Assembly (NCBI GenBank): GCA_021014325.1
Contig: CM037476.1
Location: 13,118,827 to 13,182,826, forward strand
DNA length: 64,000 bases
DNA from: Plazaster borealis
Lineage: Eukaryota > Echinodermata > Asteroidea > Forcipulatida > Labidiasteridae
Direction: 5' to 3'
A program made the position numbers and the translations under genes. Positions 1 through 11,900 of this stretch are shown here, piece by piece; the first letter of the stretch is position 1, and the number at the start of each line of letters is the position of its first letter. Under the pieces are notes generated by a model that saw nothing but the letters and a program-made list of their open reading frames with translations, was not told the DNA's origin and searched no databases.

Positions 1-336
1 TTAGTGCATCGGACTCAAGTTCTGGTTGCTGAGTCAACAGGGTGTGGGTTCGAATCCCGGCCATGACATTTGTGTCCTTGAGCAAGACACTTAACTATAA
101 TTGCTTCTCATCATTCAGGAGTAAATGGGTACCTGTGAGGGCAGAGATGGTTCTTGTGATTGATTTAGCTTAGTGCGCTACAAACTTGGCAGCACAGGCT
201 GTATACTCCCAAGGGAGCTGAGATGATTTAAGGAAGGAAGTATATGGCCCAGTGACCAGCAGGGGTAATAATGTTTGAAGCACAATGATCTTTCTTTGGA
301 ACTGCGCTATATAAGAGTCGATATTATTATTATAAT
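1..336 (+). mobile_element. tRNA-derived SINE, type 1
   Basis: The head has a Pol III B box (GGTTCGAATCCC at about 49-60), then the shared body (CTTGAGCAAGACACTTAAC), a CAGGCTGTATACTCCCAAGG block, and a tail GCTATATAAG followed by ATTATT repeats. The 5' end runs off the window. Other copies occur at 7390-7800, 9697-9895, 19635-19915, 25225-25610, 30010-31250 (split) and 49785-49990. Confidence 0.8.
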
Positions 337-1035
337 TTTCAAAAAATAACTCATCTTGGAAATCCAAGAGAGCCGCTCACTTGACAAGTTAGATTTCTCA
401 TGGAATTGAGCAAAACGCTTGTCTGCAGTGAAAGGAACTTATTCTGCATCAAAGTTTCCATTAAGCCTATCTGCCCCGACCCTTCCAAATCCCACCACAC
501 TTTTTGTTTGTAATTCTCCTGGACAGAGAACTGCACTCCTGGACAGAGAACTGCACTCCTAAACCGATCATGCTTTTACATGGGATCAGGAAATACCACC
601 ACAATCAGAATCCAACAGCTTGAGTACCATAGAGTAAAAATTTGCTAGAGTAAAGGACTCTTGTAAATAGGGTGTTTGGGGTAATAAGCCTACACTTTGG
701 GGATAAAATTATGCTGCACTTTTTTAAACCCTCTATTTTAAAAGGAAGCACATGTTGAATGTTGCTTTGTTGGGCTCGAGTAACAAAATATAAAAAAGCA
801 TGAATCTGTTTTCAACCTCGTCAGCGTCATGATCGACCCCGTCATCCTCCTTCCCATACTTAAGGCTTAAGGCTTAAGGATAATCCACTAGCTGGATGTT
901 CCCCTCACCATTGTCCCTTATTATTTACACTGTTTCCCTTTCTATTATCGTTCTTGTGCGTGTCATTCTCAACTAACCCCTTCATGCACCATTTTTGTTG
1001 TGATTGATCGTATGGTCACATTAATTGTTTACTCG
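337..1035. other. No gene recognised
   Basis: Apart from the 20-bp duplication at 521-560 this is ordinary AT-rich sequence with short open frames only. Confidence 0.6.
511..560. repeat. 20-bp tandem duplication
   Basis: GGACAGAGAACTGCACTCCT occurs perfectly at 521-540 and 541-560. No gene nearby on this side; 337-1030 otherwise holds nothing I recognise. Confidence 0.9.
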
Positions 1036-2095
1036 GGGTTTTTTTGCAAATGGCAACCCCCCAAAAAACAGGTAACAATAGCACCCTCAAGAGCCCTCGT
1101 TTCCATTCTGAAAACTGTGTGGCTGTGCTATCTTTGTTTTTTATTTTACAACTATTTTTCAGAAGGGATTTAAACAGGTCGCTAGCAACCGGTCGGCGCG
1201 TGAAAGAGTTAAACTCCAAATATCAGAGACTCTTTTTTTAAATCTGAGTAAAGTACTTTCTGAATCTTAATAAGTCTGTGTTCGTTGTAAAGTTATTGAA
1301 GTCTCAGCATAGTACACGTATTTTTTTGTATTTTTATTTTTTTTGCAAAACCCGACACTCCCAATACATATTTTTAAAATATTATCAAACCTTTTCCTTT
1401 CAAGGTATGATACGTGATTGGCAGCAATGCAATGAAAACAATAAATAACATGGATGAGATTTGAGGAATGTGGAAATTCCTGAAAAATTACTTGGGGGCC
1501 TGGGTTCCCCTTAATCTAGACAGGAGTCTCCCAAGTTCAAGAGGTTTACAGACTCTGTGCCATAATTTTTTTGCAAATGGCAACCCCCAACAAAAATATT
1601 ACAATAGCACCCTCAAGAGCCCTCTTTTCCATTCTGAAAACTGTGTGGCCTTGCGATCTTTATTTTTTTGTTTTACAACTATTTCTCTGATTCTTTGATT
1701 TAAATCAGTCGCTAGCGACTAATCGGCGCGTAGTGAAAGAGTTAAACTCCAAATATCAGAGACTCTTTTTTTAAATCTGAGTAAAGTACATTCCGATTCT
1801 TAATAGTCTGTGTTCGTTGTAAAGTTATTGAAGTCTCAGCATATTACACGTATTTTTTTGTATTTTATTTTTTTGCAAAACCCGACACTCCCAGTATATA
1901 TTTTTTTAAATGTTATCAAACCTTTTCCTTCAAGGTATGATACGTGATTGGCAGCAACGCAATGAAAACAATAAATAACATGGATGAGATTTGAGGAATG
2001 TGGAAATTCCTGAACAATTACTTGGGGGCCTGGGTTCCCCCTTAATCTAGACCTGGGCCCTCCAAGGTTCAGGAGGTTTACAGACTCTGTGCCAT
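1036..2095. repeat. Tandem duplication, unit about 527 bp
   Basis: Two units (about 1036-1563 and 1564-2095) share TTTTTTGCAAATGGCAACCC, AGCACCCTCAAGAGCCCTC, TTAAACTCCAAATATCAGAG, ATGATACGTGATTGGCAGCA, CTTGGGGGCCTGGGTTCCCC. Diverged by small indels. The right part is also found at 38800-39035, so the unit is derived from a dispersed repeat. Confidence 0.85.
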
Positions 2096-2814
2096 CACCC
2101 GAAATTACAAAACTACAGGTTTTAGACACAATGTGGACTTTTTCTTTCTCCCTTAAGTGACTGCTGTACTTCTTTCAAGAAAATTTAAAGGCTCAGGAAA
2201 AATCCTTTTTATACAGAAGACACACGTCCCGATTCTTCCCAGATGTATCACCATCTGAAAATTAATTATTGCGAAGTGCGAGGAAAGTACACACAAAATA
2301 CCACCATAACCTTTGCAGTTTTTTGGGTTTTTTTTTTTCAGAACATAAACCCACTGTTTTGATGATTTTTGTTTTAAAGGCTGGTTAATTGAAACCAGAG
2401 GACAGGAACTCCCAAAACTGAGGGGTTTTCCAAAAACCAATGATGTATCATACCTCAATGCCTAAATGTAAGTGTTTTTTTTTTTTTTTTTTCTTTTTTA
2501 TCCCAATGAATTGAAATGTGCACACAATATACATTAAGTTTTTGTTTAAATGGGATAACAACCATGCGTTAACCCGTAAGCCGTGTCCGAATTAGTGGCT
2601 GCCAATAGCAACCATCACCCATAGCAACAGCCACAGCCATAGCCGCAGCCGTAGCTGCCAATTTGGACAGCCTTATATAATCAGACTGCTTAATGAAGAA
2701 CATTTTGTACATCCAGCCTTGCTTTTTAATGTGGTAGGTTTTACAACCCCCTCCCCATCCCCCACCCTTCCCCCAACAACTTCACTACCTGGTTAAACTT
2801 GGCCAAGTGAGGGC
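2096..2814 (-). other. HLCS 3' flank / 3' UTR
   Basis: Downstream of the HLCS stop. Contains a T-tract at 2477-2500 and an AGCC-type low-complexity run CATAGCAACAGCCACAGCCA (about 2618-2637) continuing as CATAGCCGCAGCCGTAGCTG. No other gene. Confidence 0.5.
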
Positions 2815-2992
2815 TCACTTCACTCTCTCCTTCATCAGTACCAGGTTCTTGGTCATGTCAAAGCTGTTGCCATCAGGTTGAACACTGCGCAGCGCCCCCT
2901 GTTGGTCCTTGACAGAGAGGAAGCCAGACTTGTCCAGTCCCACCACCGCTACTTCAGGTCCAGTCTCACTCTCAAGACGCACTTTACAGTCA
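2815..2992 (-). CDS. HLCS: HLCS exon 11 (C-terminal cap, stop)
   Basis: Residues 856-914 and the TGA stop at 2815-2817. DCKVRLESETGPEVAVVGLD, then VQPDGNSFDMTKNLVLMK, is the SH3-like C-terminal domain of biotin ligases. Acceptor CATTCAG|TGACTG. No polyadenylation site could be fixed with confidence; TTTATT (AATAAA on the minus strand) occurs near 1866 and 1668. Confidence 0.95.
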
Positions 2993-5900
2993 CTGAATGA
3001 GTAGAGACAAAAGAGCAATTACAAGTTTAACAATTTTATAGATGTTAAACTTGCATCATGAGATAAAGAATATTATATTTGGTTTACCCTTTCCGATGTG
3101 TGTAAAGCACTGTATACTCAGTACTTTCCCGAGTCCTGTGAAAAAAATCCACAGGCATATTACTCGGGTGGGATTCGAACCCACGACCTTTGCCAATTTG
3201 CCAAGTTTAACAATGTTCACATTGATAACTGCAGGATCTTTGTCAATGTGCGAAGTTTTCTTACATGATCAAGTGAGGTTAGCGGTGACACCATGTTTTA
3301 TAAATCTCTTATGAGCTGTGGTGGTCCTCAGAGAAGGCCCAGAGTTGTTAAACCCCTTTCAGGGCCCAATAGACCTTTATCATGCTGCCACCAACTTGGT
3401 CATGTTCCCAGTATCCAGTAACAGTAATGGATGCTGATATTCATCGTACGAAAAGGAACCAGACTATTATTTTTTCCTTCCAGCCTCGGTTTGGTTACAT
3501 TGAGTTGAATGGGGGGGGAATAACCAAGATGGCCGCACCATGATAAAGGTCTATTTCATAGAGCTGCTTAAGCACAAAAAGTAACTAAGCACAACAAAAT
3601 TATACTTACCAGAACAGGGTTACCAGCCAAAACACCATGTCACATGTACAATTTGTGACTGGTATCCTGCTCATTTCTGCTAAGCAGAAAATTTTTGAGC
3701 AATATTTCCTGCTTAAGCAGCTCTATGAAATTGGGCCCAGGTCCTTCTCAGAACCACCATAGCTCGTAAGACATTTATTGAAGGGAGGGTATACCTTTGG
3801 TAATTACTCTAAAATTTAATGACCATAAAAACTTACTTGGTAAGGAGCACTGGAGAGCTGTTGATACTATAAATTATTGTTAGAAACGACATCCTTTGAA
3901 GTAATGTAGTTTTAGAGAAAGAGGTAATTTTCGAGCAACAAATTTGAATCTGAGAAAGGCTTCAGGCATGAAGCCGTTTTCAGGCATCTGAAAGCACACA
4001 ATTCTATGCAACAAGAGTTTTTTATTCTTTCACGATGTTCTTGCAACTTCGATGACCAATTGAGCCCAAATTTTCACAGGCTTGTTATTGTATGCATATG
4101 TTGGGATACACCAAGTGAGGATATTGGTCTTTGACAATTACCAAAAGTATATCCTACTTTTAAACGGTGTCTTCGCAAAACTCTCTTGATTGTATCTTCA
4201 CCATGCAGAGTTTTAAATCCTACTCTTCTTACAAGAATGAAAACTGGTACTTGGCAGAAGGCCCTACCAGCAATCCATCTTGCTCCAGTGTTTCGTTCAG
4301 AAACATTCAATTTACTTTTGAGCCGTAAAGCACAAGACAACTTTTTTCCTGGAGAATTTTGAATTTCTTTGACAAATTGGGAATCTGTAAATCTGCACAG
4401 AGTCTTATGGCACCCACAGAGCCATAGTGAATGTAATTGTTTGGAACTAATGTGCTTGGGAAACAAATCAGCATTCTGAGGGCTGCTCCGTTGAAGAAGC
4501 TGGCTTTGCATGAAATCAAAGAGCTCACAAGGCTTCATTACCCAAACATTGTACAGCTGTTAGGTATGACTCTAGAACAAGTTCACTAAAGTGAAGTGAA
4601 TTGTTGGCCATTTTCATCCCATACAGCCAACCTCTTCCGCAACAAATAAAGGACAGTATTACCCCCTGGATTTGTAATGTCCCCATCTCACAAACAAGGT
4701 TATTTAAGTGCATTACTGGTCGTTCCCTCACCTGTGGAGCCACCTTCTGTAGTACAACTCGAGGAAGGAGTTTGCCCCCTGGGTTTGGAATGCCGAGATC
4801 ATTTTTTCGATCTCACTGATGGTTCTGGCAATCAGCTGTTCCGTTGACAGCAGAGAGAGGGAGCTGTTGGTTTGTTTGTTGTAAAGTCGCACAAGATCGT
4901 TGATGCAGATTGTTGGGTCACTATTGCTTACATTGAATCCACATCCTATAAAAGAAAGTAACAGAGAATGTATAAAAATTACTCCATAGATTTGGAATGA
5001 CCCCATCCCAATGACCAAGTTTGCTTAAAGAGGGGCTCCAAGGTCAAATTCAGTTTTGAGTTGCACTCATTTTCCAATAGATAAAGTCCTTATGAAAGTG
5101 GGAAAAAAAGTCTCTAACCTAATGGTAAAATGGTGTAAAATGCCATTGTGTTTGATAACCTTCAGTGCATTTTTTTTTTTTTTACCGAAAGCATCCAATG
5201 ACGTAACATTTCAAATATATGGTCTGTAAATTTTAATACGGGAAATGTTTTTAGATCAGGACCCAATTTCATGGCGCTGCTCACTGTGGAATTCTGTATT
5301 TTACGGGCAATAAAATTACATGCTTTATGTGACCGCTGTAAGCGCAAAATTTTGTGGTTAACAAAACCATAAGGTTGGGTCCAGGGGTCGATTTCACAAA
5401 ACTCTTCCTAACTTAGGACTAGTCCTAGGCAATGCTAAGAGATAGAACTAGTCTTAAGTTAAGACCAGTTACTGGTCCTAACTTCAGATAAGACTAGTCT
5501 TATCTCTTTGTGAAATCGGCCCTGGATGTCTTAACCACAAGACCACAGAGCATGCCAGTTGGCAAGAGGGCAGTTTGAATCCTGTAATCAGCAGCGGGTA
5601 CCACAAACAATGTAAGTAGGGCTCGAGTACAATGGACCACAGGCCCGAGGCCAGTGGTTTTAGTGTCGGGCCAGTAAACTTATGACCGGACAAGTCCAGC
5701 GGTCTTGTGTATTTAACGAATCTTCTCTTCTTCTATAATGTCTTTCTTAAAGCTTGTTCAATATAGAAACATGCATGTTAAACTATGGCTGTGTCAGGAC
5801 TCAGGAAGTTTTTTTCTCATTTTGGTTCTGGTCTTGTACAAAAATGTCTGGTCCAGTAAACAATTTGAGCTACAAGCCCTGCGGTCTTGGGAATTCTATC

Positions 5901-8900
5901 CCAAATTCGAGCTCTGGTAAGGATGAATTAATTGCACAAGAGAATAAATGAAAGAAATGAAATTCAAACTAATAAAAGTTACCCCCCCCCCCCATAATTG
6001 CCTGTTATTACTCTATCAGGGGTGCATTTTCGCAACTGTAACCAATAACTGTTTCGGTCACTGACCAGTGATTAACCAATGGCCAACCGAAACAGTTATT
6101 GGTTACGACTGCAAAAACGTACTCCAGACACAGATCTAAGCTTACCAATGATAGCATGAAACACGTTGTCCAGAAAGCTGGAGTTGACAATGACACCTCC
6201 TAGTTTCATCTTGTCACCATAGTAGATGTCATTGGGCCATTTAAGTCGTATGTCAATGTTCTACATGTATGTGACAACAGGAGATCAAATAAGAAAGAGA
6301 GTCAATTTTGAGTAACACTGAAACAATCAAAGAATATTTATTTCTGATTTCTTGCCTTTCTTGCCAGGCATAACAACAAATTCTGGTTTTTCTTTTTAAA
6401 GAAATAATTGCATGTGTTAAAAGGTCATACTTTTGTAATGACCCCGAACAAAATCATTTCTATCCGAAAGCTTACTTGTTATAAAAATGGTAATGGTAGT
6501 AAGCATTCTGTGAAATTATTTCAAACAATAATAATAATAAACAACATTTATATAGTGCTTCATACGAAGTGTTACTAAGCGCTTTACAAAAAGTAACAAA
6601 AATAACCAATAGCAATAAACATCAAAAAAGAGCATTTATGAAGTTGAATTAAATAGGTGAGTTTTCAATCTAGTCTTTAAAGTGTTCAGAGTCGGGGAAT
6701 CCTGTATGCTGGTGGGGAGATTGTTCCAAAGTTTTGGGGCACAAACGGAGAAGGCTCGTTCACCGTAGCAAGTATGGGTACGGGGACCAGGAGCTAGTTG
6801 CAAGTGTGTGTGAAACTAAGTATAATTGAATTTCGTCTGAAATGCCCCGTTGATTACAAATCAAAAAGGGCATGTCGACAAAATTTGAATCTCCAAAAAG
6901 AGATTCAAATTTCCGTGACGTCTGTTTGTGAAAAATGGCACCCACTGTCACCTCACTAAAATGTTGATAGATTCGACGCTCTTGATGAAAATGACAGTTT
7001 TTTGGCGTTTTCTCAACAAGTAGACACTGTATTCAGCTGGAACTTTCACAGGTGACTTTTAATGTATCTTTCTTTATAATTTGCCTATAAATCAGCATTA
7101 CGTTGACAAAAAACAAATCTATGACCCTAACATTAAATACACTTTTTTATAGCAGGACAACCATGAATGGGAAAATGAGTTTTGGCGTTTATCCACAGAA
7201 GTATGTTCCTATGTATGTAAAAGGTATGTAATGGGAGAAAATATGTAAATCAAAACCCAACAATGCCCAAGACAGTTTTATATGTGATGCTCCATGCCAA
7301 AACCAGACACTTCCTGCCATAACTCAAAACTGGATTTATTTACTCATCAAATATAGATGCAGGAAGAGCTTTCAAAAATAATAATATAATCATATAATAT
7401 ATAGTCTTATATAGCACACGTATCTACCAATAAGGTACTCGAGGTGCTTGAACAGACAGAAACAATAAGAGAGGTTTTTGAATATTTTGAAATTATGTGA
7501 CCAAGTTTTATATAGCACCTTATAAGGGTTTACAAGGTGCTGCGGCGCATTCAGCAGCCACTGCCAGACAAACTTGGGCACACCCCTTCTCTTAGCGATA
7601 AGTGTAACTGGGTTCTTTTATGTGCATTGCACAACACACAACACCTACGGCTTAACGTCCCATTCAAAGGACGAAAAAATAATGGTTAAATGTCTTGCTT
7701 GAGGACACAAGTGTCACGACCGGGACTCAAACCCACACTCTGCTGATCCGAAGGACCAGAGCTTGAGTCCGGTGTTCTTAACCGTTCAGCCACGACACGC
7801 CTAATTAGGGCCAATAAGGTAAACATTTCTCAACTAATAGAATGTTGAAGAATCACATCACACTGATATTAAGGCTGATGTCTTGTCTTCACTTTTAATG
7901 CCATGTCGCTGTTTCCCGAAAAGTGCCTAATTTGGGGGTTGGGCATCACCTATAATTCAAGAGATTGTCACATTTGCTGTTCTCTGTCTGGGAATGACCA
8001 TTGTCCTTTCCCCTCTTTGATGTTTCTTGATTTTGTGAGCCAATGGCATCACTTTTGCCTCTGTCACCCTTACCCATTGGGATTAGGGGCTTGGCATGAA
8101 AAAACAAAACTGTAAATTTCTGTCACTTTTATGCCAGGATTCGAAACATCGAAATGTCTAGTTCGTATTAGCGTTCGCTACTGGTTTTGCGCATGTGCGA
8201 TCGCATCTCACAGAATTCCATATACTAGAGGGCAGTTTAGAATTCAAGAGATAAAGCGGATTACATGTAGATCCTTATGTAACATTACCAGTTTCTCCCT
8301 CCCACAGATACTGCATTGTTTCCTTTCAATCCCTACCTACCTCATATCCCTTTATTGTTCGAACAGCCTCCACAACGGCTACAGCTGCAATGTGCTGAAG
8401 GAATGGGAGTTTATCAGCAAGCTCCGAGCCAGAAGGTATGCGCACATGAAGCGAGAACATCGCACAACCGATCGGCCCAAGCCATTTATTCCCACCACGC
8501 CCTGAAGAAAGAAAACAAAAGATCAAGAGGCTTGGGGAAACTGTACGATACTCTTTGACACAAAATCCAACACCATATGGCAACTCAACACCCAAACTGT
8601 TGGACTCTGATTATGGTGGTATGCCTGATCCCATGAGTGATTTACTAGGATCCTTCCTCACTCTTACAAATTCCAACACCATATGGCAACTCGACACCAA
8701 AACTGTTGGACTCTGATTATGGCGGTTTGCCTGATCCCATGTAAAGAGTTTACTAGTGCAGTCCTCAGTCAAACACCATACAGTAACTCAACATCCAAAC
8801 TGTTGCACTCTAAATATGGTGGTTTGCCTAATTCCTCGTAAAGCATGGTCAGTTTACCAGTGCAGTCCTCAGTCCAACAGAATCAAACAAAAACATGAAG

Positions 8901-11900
8901 TTGGATTTTGCAGTGTTGGGAGTGGTTTGGGTGAACACTCGGACTTCTGACAAATTTTGTTGACTCGCGATTGTTTTTTAAAGCAGTTGGCTCAAGATGC
9001 TTACCTCTTCCTTGGGTCATACGGGTTGCTATGGTGACCACACTGACGTCTTCTGGCACCTTGAACATGAAACTGACACAAAAATAAATAAATAACACTC
9101 AGGTTAAAAGAGAAGAGCTTATTTTAACATCCAATTGTATTCACAAAATATTCGCACCATCAATCTAAAAAGAGGGGTTTCGGGTTCTCATATTGCTTTA
9201 ACCTGTTATTTGTATTATTACTATTACCGATATACTGCATACATGTAGGCCCCTTGCATTGGCAGCCATCGCTGAGGTCAAACAATAGAAACGTGCACAG
9301 GTTTACGCACCGCGCACAAGTCTCAGCCAACGATAGGCCTTCCTTTGACCTCAGCGAGGGCGCTGTTTGGGCTTGTGACGTCAAATTGAAGGGGTCATTA
9401 CCTTTCAAAAAGTGTCATGGTGGTCGGTACCACCTCAGTGTACAGCACCACATTCCCGCAAGTCTTCGCAGTCCAGTTCTGCTTGTAGACGGCAAAGTTG
9501 AATGTGCCCTCTGGAGGGGACATTTGGCCAGTGATAACCGGGAGAAAATCAGGGGTCACAGCGGTGACCCCTGTCGAGTCAGGGGAAAATTGCATGGTGA
9601 CATAACGGCTGGGCAGCTTGTTTTCTTTGAGAACTGGCTTGATGGATGACAAAAATGCCGTGGATGCATTCTGTGGTATAGAAACAAAACATGTATGCCT
9701 ATTAGTTTACCATAATTGCTTTGTCCTTCGGATGAAACATTAAGCTGTAGGCCCCGTGTGCTAGGATTGGTAGTGCACGTAAAAGAATCCAGAACACTAG
9801 GAAGAGTAGGGGTTAGCCCCAGTGTTTCTGATTCACACAAGCACCCTTGTTTACAGGTTTCCTCAGGCTTGCGAGCTACGGTGATTAAGTTCACTTATGA
9901 GGCACCCTTGGTTTCATTACCAGTAGGAAGGAAATATCTCTCACAATATGTGGTATAAGTATTTACTACATTGTAATATCTGAGATTTTGTACAGCAATC
10001 AGGGAGATATTTAGAATTCCATTCAACATAACAGAGAAAAGTTTCCATAATCAGGGAGATTTTCAAATTTGTTCATCAGATCATGGAAAGATCGGTTGAT
10101 TTTCAGGGAAATTTCTGCAAAATCAGGGAGAATTGGCAGCTCTGCATTACCTTTTCTCATATTCTTCTGAAACAACTTCCAGCACCATTTCGCAATATGT
10201 ATTTTAAAATATGACAAATGACAACAACAAAGATGGCATTTGGGATACAGCCTCCCTCCATGAAAACAAAACAAAATGTCAAATTCATAAACAGACGAGC
10301 GATAACTGATGAACGGAGAAAGGCGCCACAAGTTATGCTAACAACAACAAACTAGTTTAAAGGGGTGTACCTTTGATTATCACTCCAAAAAAATAATGAC
10401 CACAAAGACTTACTCTGTAGAAGAAGCACTGCGGCTGTTGATAATGTATAACATTTTGAGAAACAATCCCCCTTCTAAGGAATGTGGTTTTAGAGAAAGG
10501 GATTCAAAAACATTTCAATCTGAGAAACGTTTCTGCATGAAACGTTTCTCAGATTGTGTATTTCATTTACGGATTATTCTTCCTGAGTGGACATTTTCGG
10601 CGATATCCAAAAAAAACCACGCTACCCCTTTTGAAATGAAATTTTCATAGGTTAGTTTCACTGTATAATTATCTTCATTTACATGAATATAGAATTAAAA
10701 CAATCGAACCGTTCCTAAAACCATGGAGGAAGGAAACAAAGATATACTTTGCCTTTAAGAAATCATGGTCATCACAAAGAAGTGGTGTCCCCCCCCTGTC
10801 AAATCCTAGAATAGAGAAATTATACGAAATGCCGACGACGACGCATCTTAAATCCAGCTGAGTCTAATAGAGCACATGTATGCAGGACGTTTATACAGCA
10901 TCATGTGGTGTGACGCCTCTACCACCCCAGTGTGTAATAAACACACAGGGACAGATGACACAACTGTTATAAATCACCGGTAGCCCAGAAAACAGATTTT
11001 CTTGAGTCCTGGGGAGGACAATTAATAGCTAGAGGCCTGCTGGAGTGCAAAGAGCATTTCAGCAAAATAGTGAAGGTCTTTTCTGAATAGACTGTGCAAG
11101 TCTCCCGCATATTCCAACTTTCGGGACCATTGTGGTCCCAACCATATGGAGTTTTACGTGGGCGGGATTTTGTTTCGTTAATTATTTTAGTTTAAAGGCA
11201 TCGTACACGTTTGGTAATTGGAGCCTGTTGTTTGTTTCAAACCTTTATTGTTGTAATATATACATGTATGTCATAAAAATAACCTGTGAAATTTTCATTT
11301 CAAAAGGTGGAAGCGTTTTGGAGATATTGCCGAAAATCTGGAGCGGTTATGTTCACGCAGGAAGAATAATCTGCATTGGAATACACACTCAGGATTCAAA
11401 TGTTTTGGGGATAAAAAGTGATATATTTTTCCATAACCGCAGTACTTCAAAGTGAAAAGTTCCTCAACTATCCAAAGCTGCTGTACTTCTTAAGTAAGCT
11501 TTTATTGCCATTAATTATCAGAGTCATTACCAAACGTGTAAGATGCCTTTAACGCACGTTTATGGTCCATGAAAATTATATATGATGTTGGGAATGTAAT
11601 ACTATGTGATAAACAATATAAGTAAAACCAATTCAACAAAATAACAAAGAAAACCCGAGAATAAGGCTTGGCCTCCGTTTCCGGTTACACCTTGTAAAAA
11701 TTAAGAATGCTGCCCAACCAACTAGCAGTCATGTTGTGATAGACACACACATTCAGGCGTGATTGGCAAAAGAGGTTTCTAACAATAAGCATCCTCGTCC
11801 TAAGTTTTAATTTCCTTTCAATGTTAATTTGAACAAATTATTTGTGTTTAAATACAAAAATTGAAAATTTATTTATGACAACTTACTATGTGTATTTTTC

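Noticed and set aside
4074..4538. 154-codon minus-strand frame
   Set aside because: Overlaps a MITE end and the kinase-like fragment on the other strand; no family resemblance, and its C-terminal part is MITE sequence found also at 24949-25134.
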